64,000 bases of DNA from Mesonia sp008017825 (GTDB lineage: Bacteria > Bacteroidota > Bacteroidia > Flavobacteriales > Flavobacteriaceae): NCBI RefSeq assembly GCF_008017825.1, contig NZ_VRLS01000057.1, forward strand, positions 124,001-188,000, written 5' to 3'. Shown here one piece after another: positions 44,589 to 53,360 of this stretch. A program made the translations under genes and the position numbers. Under the pieces are notes generated by a model that made no database searches, was not told the DNA's origin, and saw nothing but the letters and a program-made list of their open reading frames with translations. The number at the start of each line of letters is the position of its first letter. Position 1 is the first letter of the stretch.

Positions 44589-45716
44589 TTACAAGTCCTT
44601 AACTTCTCCTTTACTCGTACTTTGATCGCTACCGAGGATAAAATTAAAATTTCTTGGTTTTATTCTAAAACAATTTCGTTTATTTTTTTGCTTTTCCATT
44701 ACCATTTTTATATCATCGGCAGCAATATATTCTGCATCAAAAACTATATAGCTATCTGAAATTGTTTCCTTTAACACCTCCTTTACGGAAATACAATTAA
44801 ATTGATGATGGAGTATTTCTTCTAACCTTTCTTTTAATGCGGAAGTCTTATTTGTTACTAATAAGCAGCTTACATATTCTTTTTGTACCTGCTCATTATT
44901 TGATTTTTTTATAAGCGCATCTTTTAAAGAAGCTAATTTTAAACCCTGTTGCACTAAAAACTGAACCGCTTTTCCCTTATTGAAATGCTTTTCATAGAAA
45001 ATTTGCATTGCTCCATAAAATCTTTGCCTGTAAACCTTATCTCTAGTCGTGCTTTCTCCTTTATAATGAATAATGCTTTCACTACCTAAATAGTAGTTTT
45101 GATAACCTGCTTTTAAAAATTTATAGCTTAAATCTATATCTTCCCCATACATAAAATAGTCTTCATCTAACTTTCCTATTTCCTCATATCGCTCTCTGTG
45201 CATCCACATAAAAGCACCAACCAAGACATCTACTTTTCCTGTTATATTTTCGCTTAAAGCGGAATAATAATTTTTATTAATCTGAAAAATCTTTTCTAAA
45301 GCTACTTTTGGGGTCGGTAAATTTCTTTTTGATTCTGGTAAAAAATTTCCGCAGCCATCTATAAGTTTTACTCCGATTGCTCCTACATCTTGCTTGGTTT
45401 CCGCGAAAGCGTACACATTTTTAAAAGTATGATTACCCACATAGGTATCGGGATTAAGAAGACAAACATATTTGCCTTTTACATGTTCAAAACCTAAATT
45501 ATTGCCTTTACTAAAACCTGAATTCACCTTATTCTCAACCAATATCACTTGCGGAAAATACTCTTTTACCCACGCCGAACTTTGATCTTCAGAGTTATTA
45601 TCTACTACGATAATTTCAGCTTCCAAATCTTTGGTTGCCGCCGTCACACTACTTAAGCAATGCATTAGATAATAAGGAACTTTGTAGTTTAGAATAAGTA
45701 CAGAAAGCTGAATCAC
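44589..45716 (-). CDS. Family 2 glycosyltransferase
   Basis: A 375-residue cytoplasmic GT-A enzyme like rhamnosyltransferases. N-terminal QLSVLILNYKVPYYLMHCL, nucleotide-binding IIVVDNNSEDQS, NPDTYVG as the DXD-like element and the acceptor segment LDEDYFMYGEDIDLSYKFLK. The last 90 residues (from about 285) are outside the catalytic domain and form a separate mixed alpha/beta segment ending FRIKPRNFNFILGSDQSTSK, which I have no name for. It follows recR, its own stop being 85 bases from the E2 start. Confidence 0.9.
   Translation of the reverse strand: MIQLSVLILNYKVPYYLMHCLSSVTAATKDLEAEIIVVDNNSEDQSSAWVKEYFPQVILVENKVNSGFSKGNNLGFEHVKGKYVCLLNPDTYVGNHTFKNVYAFAETKQDVGAIGVKLIDGCGNFLPESKRNLPTPKVALEKIFQINKNYYSALSENITGKVDVLVGAFMWMHRERYEEIGKLDEDYFMYGEDIDLSYKFLKAGYQNYYLGSESIIHYKGESTTRDKVYRQRFYGAMQIFYEKHFNKGKAVQFLVQQGLKLASLKDALIKKSNNEQVQKEYVSCLLVTNKTSALKERLEEILHHQFNCISVKEVLKETISDSYIVFDAEYIAADDIKMVMEKQKNKRNCFRIKPRNFNFILGSDQSTSKGEVKDL
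45251..45261. repeat. Palindrome CGCTTAAAGCG inside the glycosyltransferase gene
   Basis: Inverted repeat around one base with extra GGAA at the right. Read as SALSE on the minus strand, the same peptide as the copy in pheT at 48102. Confidence 0.65.
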
Positions 45717-46337
45717 TTAAGAGTTTTTTAAAGAGTTTTCAAACGGAATACGATGTAAAATGCTTCTTCCCAATGTCACTTCATCGGCATATTCTAATTC
45801 GTCTCCTACGCCAATACCACGAGCGATAGTAGAAGTTACCACTCCTTCTCCTTCTATTTGCCTGTAGATATAAAAATTTGTAGTATCACCTTCCATAGTA
45901 CTTGAGAGCGCAAAAATAATTTCATCCACTTCCTTAGCTCTCACTTTTTGCACAAGGGATTCAATATTTAACTGACTAGGACCTATCCCATCCATCGGAC
46001 TTATTTTCCCTCCTAACACGTGATAAACTCCTTTATACTGACTTGTATTTTCTATCGCCATCACATCTCTCACATCTTCTACCACACAAACTATTGCTTT
46101 ATCCCTGTTAGCATTGGCACAAATTTCACAAATAGTATGATCACTAACATTGTGACAATTTTTACAAAAGTTCACTTCGGTTTTTAAATCTATCAATGCT
46201 TTTGAAAGATGCAAAGTTTGTTCTTCGGGTTGCTTTAGCAAATGAAGTACTAAACGCAACGCAGTACGCTTTCCTATTCCTGGAAGCTGCGACATTTCTT
46301 CTACTGCTTTTTCTAATAGTTTTGATGAAAAATCCAT
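45717..46337 (-). CDS. recR: Recombination protein RecR
   Basis: A 206-residue RecFOR-pathway protein. Helix-hairpin-helix LPGIGKRTALRLVLHLL, four-cysteine zinc finger FCKNCHNVSDHTICEICA, and Toprim domain starting IVCVVEDVRDVMAIE with YHVLGGKISPMDGIGP. The glycosyltransferase ATG lies directly against its stop, so the two are cotranscribed. Confidence 0.97.
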   Translation of the reverse strand: MDFSSKLLEKAVEEMSQLPGIGKRTALRLVLHLLKQPEEQTLHLSKALIDLKTEVNFCKNCHNVSDHTICEICANANRDKAIVCVVEDVRDVMAIENTSQYKGVYHVLGGKISPMDGIGPSQLNIESLVQKVRAKEVDEIIFALSSTMEGDTTNFYIYRQIEGEGVVTSTIARGIGVGDELEYADEVTLGRSILHRIPFENSLKNS

Positions 46338-46465
46338 AGCAACAAAAATAGTATTATTTATTTACATCATTACCATACTCCACAAACTGTTAAAACACCT
46401 TTCTAAAATTTATTGATAATTATCCAAACCCTATATTTCCCTTACCAAAATGACAAAATAAATTC

Positions 46466-46473
46466 TATCTTTG
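46466..46473 (+). promoter_or_regulatory. -7 element for pheT
   Basis: TATCTTTG matches TAnnTTTG and lies 24 bases before the pheT ATG. No clear -33 TTG at the right distance. Confidence 0.5.
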
Positions 46474-46497
46474 CCACCGTAAAAAAGACTGTATTTT

Positions 46498-48924
46498 ATG
46501 AAGATTTCGTACAACTGGATTAAGCAATTTATTAAGACCGATTGGGATGCTGAAAAAACTGGTAAACTTTTAACCGATTTAGGACTAGAAGTAGAAGGTA
46601 TTGAAAATTTTGAATCTGTAAAAGGCGCTTTAGAAGGTATCGTAGTAGGACACGTTCTTACGTGTGTTCCTCATGAAAATGCAGACAAGCTTAAACTTAC
46701 AACAGTTAATATAGGAGAAAAAGAGCCTGTACAAATTGTTTGCGGAGCTCCTAATGTTGCTGAAGGTCAAAAAGTACCCGTAGCAACAGTAGGAACTACT
46801 CTTTATGATGATAAAGGTGAGGCTTGGAAAATTAAAAAAGGAAAGATTAGGGGAGAATACAGTTTTGGAATGATTTGCGCCGAAGATGAACTAGGCCTAG
46901 GAAAAAGTCATGATGGTATTATGGTCCTCAGCGAAGATTTGGTGCCTGGTACTCCTTTAAATGAAGTTTTTGAAATTGAAAAAGATCAGGTTTTTGAAAT
47001 TGGCTTAACTCCAAACCGAGCAGATGCTATGAGCCATTTTGGTGTGGCCAGAGATTTAAAGGCAGGATTACTTCAAAGCGAAATTAATACAAGTTTAGAT
47101 ACTCCTTCGGTAAGTAGTTTTCATGTGGAGAACAGAAGCAAAAGAATGCTTATTGAAGTTGATAATTATGAGTTGGCTCCACGTTATTGTGGTGTAACTA
47201 TCTCTGGGGTTAAAATAGCTCCTTCTCCAAATTGGCTTAAAAATAGATTAAAGGCTATTGGTATAACTCCTAAGAACAATGTAGTAGATGTCACAAATTA
47301 TGTCTTACATGAACTAGGGCAACCTCTACATGCTTTTGACGCCGATCATATTATAGAAAATAAAATTAAAGTCAAAACGCTACCAAAAGGTACTAAGTTT
47401 ACCACTTTAGATGAAGTAGAAAGAGAGTTACACGAGGATGATTTAATGATTTGTGACAACGAAAAACCTCTTTGTATTGCGGGCGTTTTAGGCGGATTAG
47501 ATTCTGGAGTAACCGAAAAAACAACTTCCATCTTTTTAGAAAGTGCTTACTTTAATCCCGTAAGTATTCGCAAAACCGCTAAGCGACACGGAGTAAATAC
47601 CGATGCTTCTTTTAGGTTTGAAAGAGGTGTAGATCCTAACATTACAGAGTATGCACTAAAAAGAGCCGCTCTTTTAATTCAGCAAACTGCAGGAGGATAT
47701 GTCACTAGTGATTTAGATGATTTTTATCCGAAAAAAATTGAAGATTTTCAGGTCTTTTTAACTTTTGACAAAATTTACAAACTTATTGGTCAAGAAATTG
47801 ACCCAGGAACCATAAAATCTATTTTAGCTTCTTTAGATATTCGTGTGAACAATGTTACTGAAAGTGGTTTAGGACTTACCATTCCCGCTTATCGAGTAGA
47901 TGTACAGAGAGAAGTAGATGTTATCGAAGAGATTTTAAGAGTGTATGGGTATAATAATATTGAGTTTAATGAAAAGCTAAATGCTTCCATTTCTAACTCT
48001 ACTCGGTTTGAAGATTATAAACTTCAAAATGTAATTGCCGAACAACTGGTAGGGCAAGGATTCTACGAGATGATGGCCAATTCTCTAACAAAAGATTATT
48101 CCGCTTTAAGCGAAACCCTTAAGAAAGATTTTAATATAGAGATTTTAAACCCTTTGAGTCAGGATTTAAACGTTATGCGACAGTCTTTACTTTTTAGCGC
48201 TTTAGAGTCTACAGCTTATAATCTTAACCGAAAAAATGAAAATCTAAAATTATTTGAATTTGGTAAAACCTACCATAATTTTCCTAATGGAAGAGAAGAA
48301 CATAAACATCTTACGTTATGCCTTAGCGGAAATAAAAACAGGGAACGTTGGAACAGTGTAGCTCAAAAGAATGATTTTTTCTTTGCTAAAGGAACTATTT
48401 ACAGCATATTAGAACGTTTAAATATTGCCGAAGGTATTAGTTTTCAGCCTTTAACTAGTGATATTTTTTCTGAAGGCTTACAAGTGAGTTACCAAAAGAA
48501 AAAAATCATAGAATTTGGGGTTGTTAAAAATGCAGTCCTAAAAAACTTTGGCATCGATCAAGAAGTTATTTTTGCCGATTTTGATTGGGGAGCTGTAATT
48601 GAAGTGGTTAAAAACAAAGAGATTGTTTTTAAACCTATTCCTAAGTACCCTTCCGTAAGAAGAGATTTTGCATTATTATTAGATCAAAAAGTAAGCTTTA
48701 ATGATATTTATGAGATTGCTCATAAGACAGAGAGAAAACTTTTAAAAGAAGTAGATCTCTTTGATGTATACGAAGGAAAAAACCTTCCTGAGGGAAAGAA
48801 AAGTTATGCGGTAAGTTTTATCTTTTTAGATGAAAACAAGACCCTTACCGATAAACAAATCGATAAAGCAATGGTTAAGCTTCAGCAACAATTCGAAAAA
48901 CAATTGAATGCAGAATTGCGTTAA
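46498..48924 (+). CDS. pheT: Phenylalanine--tRNA ligase beta subunit
   Basis: The 808-residue non-catalytic but tRNA-binding subunit. Order: EMAP-like tRNA-binding domain (VVGHVLTCVPHENADKLKL), B3/B4 editing domain (CIAGVLGGLDSGVTEKT, SIFLESAYFNPVSIRK), B5 domain, the pseudo-catalytic core and the C-terminal FDX-ACB domain (PKYPSVRRDFALLLD). Length and domains are standard. pheS is not adjacent, which is common in Bacteroidota. Confidence 0.97.
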   Translation: MKISYNWIKQFIKTDWDAEKTGKLLTDLGLEVEGIENFESVKGALEGIVVGHVLTCVPHENADKLKLTTVNIGEKEPVQIVCGAPNVAEGQKVPVATVGTTLYDDKGEAWKIKKGKIRGEYSFGMICAEDELGLGKSHDGIMVLSEDLVPGTPLNEVFEIEKDQVFEIGLTPNRADAMSHFGVARDLKAGLLQSEINTSLDTPSVSSFHVENRSKRMLIEVDNYELAPRYCGVTISGVKIAPSPNWLKNRLKAIGITPKNNVVDVTNYVLHELGQPLHAFDADHIIENKIKVKTLPKGTKFTTLDEVERELHEDDLMICDNEKPLCIAGVLGGLDSGVTEKTTSIFLESAYFNPVSIRKTAKRHGVNTDASFRFERGVDPNITEYALKRAALLIQQTAGGYVTSDLDDFYPKKIEDFQVFLTFDKIYKLIGQEIDPGTIKSILASLDIRVNNVTESGLGLTIPAYRVDVQREVDVIEEILRVYGYNNIEFNEKLNASISNSTRFEDYKLQNVIAEQLVGQGFYEMMANSLTKDYSALSETLKKDFNIEILNPLSQDLNVMRQSLLFSALESTAYNLNRKNENLKLFEFGKTYHNFPNGREEHKHLTLCLSGNKNRERWNSVAQKNDFFFAKGTIYSILERLNIAEGISFQPLTSDIFSEGLQVSYQKKKIIEFGVVKNAVLKNFGIDQEVIFADFDWGAVIEVVKNKEIVFKPIPKYPSVRRDFALLLDQKVSFNDIYEIAHKTERKLLKEVDLFDVYEGKNLPEGKKSYAVSFIFLDENKTLTDKQIDKAMVKLQQQFEKQLNAELR
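48102..48112. repeat. Palindrome CGCTTTAAGCG inside pheT
   Basis: Inverted repeat around one base, preceded by TTC and followed by AAA, read as YSALSETL. Complement of the motif at 17209, 45251 and 56795. Confidence 0.65.
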
Positions 48925-48940
48925 TCAATTTCCAATCATT

Positions 48941-48974
48941 AAAAAAGGCTATTTCTTTCGAAATAGCCTTTTTT
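48941..48974. terminator. Bidirectional terminator between pheT and fasciclin gene
   Basis: Perfect 15-base arms AAAAAAGGCTATTTC and complement with loop TTTC. A-run and T-run on both sides; both convergent genes end within 22 bases. Confidence 0.9.
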
Positions 48975-48995
48975 TGTTACTTTAATTTTAAGTAA

Positions 48996-49547
48996 TTAAG
49001 GTAATAATACCGTATCAATTACGTGAATTACTCCATTTGATTGCATTACATTAGCAATAGTTACCATAGCAGTATTTCCTGCATTATCTGTGATTTTTAC
49101 AGACTTCCCTTCCATCCAAGCAGTTAGAGTTTCTCCATTTACCGTTTTAATGGTGGACTTTCCTCCATCTTTTTTGATCTTTTTCATAAGATCTTTAGCA
49201 GTCCACTTTCCACCAACTACATGGTACGTAAGTACTGCCTGTAACTGGGCTTTGTTTTCCTCTTTCAATAAATTATCTACAGTTCCTTTTGGTAATTTGT
49301 CGAAAGCAGCATTTGTAGGCGCAAAAACCGTAAACGGGCCTTTACCTTGTAAGGTCTCTACTAAATCTGCAGCTTTTACTGCAGCGACCAATGTGGTATG
49401 CTCTTTAGAGTTTCCTGCATTCTCTACAATGTTCTTTGTGGGATACATTTCTGCCCCTCCTACCATTTTTGTTTGTGCTACAGAATTGAATCCAGTAAGT
49501 AACGTAATAGTTAATGCTAGTACCGATAATCTTTTTACATTTTTCAT
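48996..49547 (-). CDS. Secreted single-domain fasciclin protein
   Basis: 183 residues from the ATG at 49547, which starts a signal peptide (MKNVKRLSVLALTITLLTG, cut after VAQ). One FAS1 domain: AGNSKEHTTLVAAVKAADL, FTVFAPTNAAFDKLP, VLTYHVVGGKWTAKDL and the closing NGVIHVIDTVLLP. There is no lipobox, so it is periplasmic or released. The end VLDTVLLP motif matches that of the three-domain lipoprotein at 22849. Confidence 0.93.
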   Translation of the reverse strand: MKNVKRLSVLALTITLLTGFNSVAQTKMVGGAEMYPTKNIVENAGNSKEHTTLVAAVKAADLVETLQGKGPFTVFAPTNAAFDKLPKGTVDNLLKEENKAQLQAVLTYHVVGGKWTAKDLMKKIKKDGGKSTIKTVNGETLTAWMEGKSVKITDNAGNTAMVTIANVMQSNGVIHVIDTVLLP

Positions 49548-49710
49548 AATAAATTTTTTAATTGATTTGATTTCTAACATAAACGTTGAATACTTCCTTT
49601 GGGATTTTTTGGGAGATCAATTTGGGAATACTTTAACAAAACAGATAAATCTTTAAAAAACTAAAAAAAATGGAGTAACTATTTTATATATGTATTAAAT
49701 TGCAGCCCTT

Positions 49711-49887
49711 ATGAAAGTTAATATTCTTAGCATCTTTTACTTAGCGTTTTCTATGATGCTATTAAAAATCAATTATTCAATAATTCCAGTTATTCTATTA
49801 GCTGTTTTATTTGTTTATACTTATTCTATTAAGTCTTCATCTCTATTGAATAAAAAGATTGTCAAACCTATAGTTGTAAAAGAGTAA
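49711..49887 (+). CDS. Small hydrophobic protein, unknown
   Basis: A 58-codon open frame from ATG, starting MKVNILSIFYLAFSMMLLK, with two likely membrane segments and a short basic tail ending KPIVVKE. No family recognised. It fills most of the gap between the fasciclin gene and lysA. The AT-rich background makes chance ORFs of this size possible, but the amphipathic layout and the ordered tail favour a real small membrane protein. Confidence 0.45.
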   Translation: MKVNILSIFYLAFSMMLLKINYSIIPVILLAVLFVYTYSIKSSSLLNKKIVKPIVVKE

Positions 49888-49951
49888 TTTACTTTTTTAC
49901 AACTCAACCACCCATATAAAAAATTTTCAACCTCAAACCTTCATCTAACCC

Positions 49952-51160
49952 ATGAAAAATTCAGATTTAATAAAAATTACAGAAGATTACAGTAGCCCTA
50001 TTTATGTTTATGATAGTGCTAAAATTGTTTCTCAATACAAGCGACTGACCTCCGCTTTTAAACAAGTAAAAAATCTAAGAATTAATTATGCTGTTAAAGC
50101 ATTATCTAACATTAACATCTTAAAGCTTTTGCATAATTGCGGAAGTGGTTTAGACACGGTTTCTATACAAGAAATAAAATTAGGTCTAGCTGCAGGAGTT
50201 CCCGCTAAAGACATTATCTACACGCCAAATGGGGTTTCGATGATAGAAATTGAAGAAGCCGTAAAACTTGGTGTTCAAATAAATATTGACAACCTTTCTA
50301 TTCTAGAAAAATTTGGAACCCTGCACCCAACCATTCCAGTGTGTATACGTATTAATCCCCACGTAATGGCGGGAGGAAACACCAATATTTCAGTGGGACA
50401 TATAGACTCAAAATTTGGTATTTCTATTCATCAAATGCCTCATTTACTACGCATCGTAGAAAACACAAATATGAATGTGAATGGTATTCATATGCATACG
50501 GGGAGTGATATTTTAGATATTGAAGTCTTTTTATATGCATCTCAAATTTTATTTGATGCTGCAAAAAATTTCAATGCCTTGGAATTTATTGATTTTGGAA
50601 GCGGATTTAAAGTTGCCTACCATGAAAGTGATATAGAAACAAATATAGAAGAATTAGGAAAAAAGCTTTCTAAAAAGTTTAATGATTTCTGTAAAGATTA
50701 CGGACGAGAACTTACCTTGGTTTTTGAACCCGGAAAGTTTTTGGTAAGTGAATCTGGTTACTTTTTAGTGAAAGTTAATTCCGTAAAGCAAACAACTTCT
50801 ACTGTTTTCGCTCACGTAGATTCTGGGTTTAATCATTTTATAAGACCTATGTTTTATAATTCTACTCATGAAATTATTAATATTTCTCATCCAAAAAAGC
50901 ACAAACGTTTCTATTCTGTAGTGGGTTATATTTGTGAAACCGATACTTTTGGAAGCAATAAAAGAATTAGTGAAATTACTGAAGGCGATATTCTGGCATT
51001 TAAAAATGCTGGTGCTTATTGTTATTCTATGGCTAGTAATTACAATTCTAGATTTCGTCCTGCCGAAATTCTTTGGCACAATAATCAAGCACATCTAATT
51101 AGAGAGCGAGAAACTATGGACGATATTTTAAAAAATCAAGTGGAGGTTTCATTGAGTTAA
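49952..51160 (+). CDS. lysA: Diaminopimelate decarboxylase
   Basis: Produces L-lysine from meso-diaminopimelate. A 402-residue fold-type III PLP enzyme with Schiff-base Lys49 in INYAVKALSNINIL, the barrel motifs GIHMHTGSDILD and FIDFGSGFKV, and EPGKFLVSESGYFLVKV for cofactor phosphate. The C-terminal half carries CETDTFG, the Cys-containing catalytic motif from the partner subunit, and NAGAYCYSMASNYNSR, the usual substrate loop. Monocistronic. Confidence 0.95.
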   Translation: MKNSDLIKITEDYSSPIYVYDSAKIVSQYKRLTSAFKQVKNLRINYAVKALSNINILKLLHNCGSGLDTVSIQEIKLGLAAGVPAKDIIYTPNGVSMIEIEEAVKLGVQINIDNLSILEKFGTLHPTIPVCIRINPHVMAGGNTNISVGHIDSKFGISIHQMPHLLRIVENTNMNVNGIHMHTGSDILDIEVFLYASQILFDAAKNFNALEFIDFGSGFKVAYHESDIETNIEELGKKLSKKFNDFCKDYGRELTLVFEPGKFLVSESGYFLVKVNSVKQTTSTVFAHVDSGFNHFIRPMFYNSTHEIINISHPKKHKRFYSVVGYICETDTFGSNKRISEITEGDILAFKNAGAYCYSMASNYNSRFRPAEILWHNNQAHLIRERETMDDILKNQVEVSLS

Positions 51161-51233
51161 TTTTTTCTGAAATTATAATTGACCTTTTCTTTTCTTAAGT
51201 CTTTTTCAACTATCTTTAAGAAAAAGATAAATT

Positions 51234-51461
51234 ATGAGCAATACAGAGTATACAAATGTTTACACAGGTACTGAAGTTAATATTCAATACCTACAAAGCG
51301 TATTAGATAAAGCAGGTATTTCTTCTATCGTTAAAAACAATCATGAATCTGGTGTTCGTGGTGGTTTTTATGGCGGAGATGCTATGCAAGTTCAATTATT
51401 AGTACATACTTCTCATAAAGAAGAAGCTGAAAAAATTGTAAAAGCTACTTTCCCAAACTAA
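51234..51461 (+). CDS. DUF2007 family small protein
   Basis: A 75-residue cytoplasmic protein: VYTGTEVNIQYLQSVLDKAG followed by a loop with GVRGGFYGGDAM and a final QVQLLVHTSHKEEAEKIVKA. This is the ferredoxin-like DUF2007 pattern seen in PII-related signal proteins, function unknown. It is followed immediately by a strong bidirectional terminator. Confidence 0.88.
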   Translation: MSNTEYTNVYTGTEVNIQYLQSVLDKAGISSIVKNNHESGVRGGFYGGDAMQVQLLVHTSHKEEAEKIVKATFPN

Positions 51462-51488
51462 AAAAAGCCCGATTAAATCGGGCTTTTT
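51462..51488. terminator. Bidirectional terminator after DUF2007 gene
   Basis: AAAAAGCCCGATT (51462-51474) pairs with AATCGGGCTTTTT (51476-51488). It begins right after the TAA of the plus-strand gene and lies 18 bases from the stop of the M48 gene on the other strand. Confidence 0.9.
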
Positions 51489-51506
51489 ACTTTATAGATT
51501 TCTTTT

Positions 51507-52334
51507 TTATTTGAATGAAGTCACTCCAAATTTTCGAGCTTCAGCTTTAGCACTTGCAGCCCACTGTGTTAAATTATTAATACGGGTATCATTAGAAGGG
51601 TGTGTACTTAAAAATTCTGGAGGCGCTCCTCCTCCACTATTTGCTTTCATTCTTCTCCAAAGCTCTGCAGCTTCATCAGGATCGTATCCAGCAATAGCCA
51701 TAATATTAAGTCCTATTTTATCTGCTTCTGTTTCATGACTTCTACTAAAAGGAAGCATAACTCCAACTTGAGATCCTACTCCATATGCCATATTAAAATA
51801 ACCTGCGGTTTCTTCATCTACTCCTGCAGCTTGAGTTCCTACTGCCGTTGCTACCGCTCCTACTTGCTGAATTTGACTAGCACTCATACGTTGTTGTCCA
51901 TGATTAGCAAGCGCGTGAGCAACCTCATGCCCCATAACAACAGCTAAGCCTGTTTCACTTTGTGTAATCGGTAGAATTCCTGTATAGACTACAATCTTAC
52001 CTCCTGGCATACACCAAGCATTTACTTGATCATCTTTTACCAAGTTATATTCCCAACGATAATCTTCTAAATAGCCTTGATATCCATTAGCGTTTAACCA
52101 GCGTTCCGAAGCCGTTGCAATTTTCTGCCCCACACTTTTTACCATATTAGCTTCAGCTGTTCCTGTTACCACATTATTATCTGATAAAAATGCATCGTAC
52201 TCTTGAAAAGCCATCGGCAATATCTGAGAGTTAGGTACAAGTGCTAATGTTTTTTTTCCGGTAAACGGGTTTTGAGCACACGAGAACAACATTAAAAATG
52301 ATGCTGTATACAATATTATATTCTTTCTTCTCAT
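51507..52334 (-). CDS. M48 family metalloprotease, lipoprotein
   Basis: 275 residues from the ATG at 52334, which gives a clean lipoprotein signal (MRRKNIILYTASFLMLFSC); the longer frame to 52436 is not used. Zinc motif HEVAHALANHG, the third ligand in SHETEADKIGLNIMAIAGYD, and the beginning AQNPFTGKKTLALVPNSQI typical of BepA/LoiP-like periplasmic enzymes. Likely an outer-membrane-linked quality-control protease. Confidence 0.94.
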   Translation of the reverse strand: MRRKNIILYTASFLMLFSCAQNPFTGKKTLALVPNSQILPMAFQEYDAFLSDNNVVTGTAEANMVKSVGQKIATASERWLNANGYQGYLEDYRWEYNLVKDDQVNAWCMPGGKIVVYTGILPITQSETGLAVVMGHEVAHALANHGQQRMSASQIQQVGAVATAVGTQAAGVDEETAGYFNMAYGVGSQVGVMLPFSRSHETEADKIGLNIMAIAGYDPDEAAELWRRMKANSGGGAPPEFLSTHPSNDTRINNLTQWAASAKAEARKFGVTSFK

Positions 52335-52464
52335 AACGGTTAGTGTATTATTTACAAGTATTAAAATTACAAAAGCAATACTTAGTTTTAAAAAGTTTAT
52401 CATCGCTTTAACAATTGAAATAGTGAAATATGGCAAGGTCTTTGTAATTTTATCATAAAAAATT

Positions 52465-52947
52465 ATGAAAAAGCTTTGTTTCCTTATAATATCTGCCGCA
52501 CTCTTAGTGAGTTGTAATTCTAACGCTCAAAAAAAATCTAAAGAAGAACAGTTTCCTGTTCAAAAAACAGAAGCTGAATGGAAAAAAGAGCTTTCTGCAG
52601 AAGAATTTTATGTTTTAAGAGAAGCGGGTACCGAAAGACCTTTTTCTAGTCCATTGAATAACATCAAAGAATCGGGTACATTTATTTGTGCGGCTTGCAG
52701 TCATCCTTTGTATGAAACTAAAAATAAATTTAAAAGCGGAACAGGATGGCCTAGTTTTGACCAACCTATAGAAAATGGCGTATTTTTCTCTACAGATAAC
52801 AAATTAGGTTATACTCGTAATGAAGTTCTTTGCGCTAATTGTGGCGGACATTTAGGACACGTTTTTGATGACGGACCTAAGGAAACTACAGGAAAAAGAT
52901 ATTGTATGAATGGAGATGCGATGGATTTTATTCCTACTAAAAATTAA
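52465..52947 (+). CDS. msrB: Methionine-R-sulfoxide reductase, exported lipoprotein form
   Basis: A 160-residue MsrB with a lipobox (LIISAALLVSC), so it acts in the periplasm or on the outer membrane. Zinc cysteines are 75, 78, 123 and 126 (CAAC, CANC), and the catalytic Cys147 is in KRYCMNGDAMDF. At the resolving position KFKSGTGWPSF has Thr93, not Cys, so its regeneration should differ from that of the cytoplasmic copy six bases downstream, which has Cys there. Divergent from the M48 lipoprotein. Confidence 0.94.
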   Translation: MKKLCFLIISAALLVSCNSNAQKKSKEEQFPVQKTEAEWKKELSAEEFYVLREAGTERPFSSPLNNIKESGTFICAACSHPLYETKNKFKSGTGWPSFDQPIENGVFFSTDNKLGYTRNEVLCANCGGHLGHVFDDGPKETTGKRYCMNGDAMDFIPTKN

Positions 52948-52952
52948 ATAAA

Positions 52953-53360
52953 ATGAAAAAATATACCATTGAAAAATCTGATGAAGAGTGGAAAAATCAA
53001 CTCACTGAAGAGCAATATAGAATATTAAGGAAAAAAGGAACCGAAGCACCCCACACAGGTAAATATAACTTACATTTTGATGATGGCGCTTACGAGTGTG
53101 CTGCGTGTAACGCTAAACTATTTGAAAGTGAAGCTAAATTTAAAAGCAATTGTGGCTGGCCCAGTTTTGATCAAGCTATAGAAGGCAGTATTGAGTTTAT
53201 AAAGGATACCACATTTGGTATGATTCGTACTGAAATTTTATGCGCCAATTGCGGCGGACATATAGGTCACGTTTTTGATGATGGCCCAACAGAAACTGGC
53301 GAACGCTTTTGCGTGAATTCAGCAAGTATAGATTTTACTAACGAAAACAATAAAAGATGA
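52953..53360 (+). CDS. msrB: Methionine-R-sulfoxide reductase, cytoplasmic form
   Basis: A 135-residue MsrB without signal sequence. Zinc cysteines 49, 52, 97, 100; catalytic Cys120 in ERFCVNSASIDF; resolving Cys67 in FKSNCGWPSF. It is a tandem relative of the preceding lipoprotein. Its stop overlaps the ATG of the next gene by four bases (ATGA). Confidence 0.95.
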   Translation: MKKYTIEKSDEEWKNQLTEEQYRILRKKGTEAPHTGKYNLHFDDGAYECAACNAKLFESEAKFKSNCGWPSFDQAIEGSIEFIKDTTFGMIRTEILCANCGGHIGHVFDDGPTETGERFCVNSASIDFTNENNKR

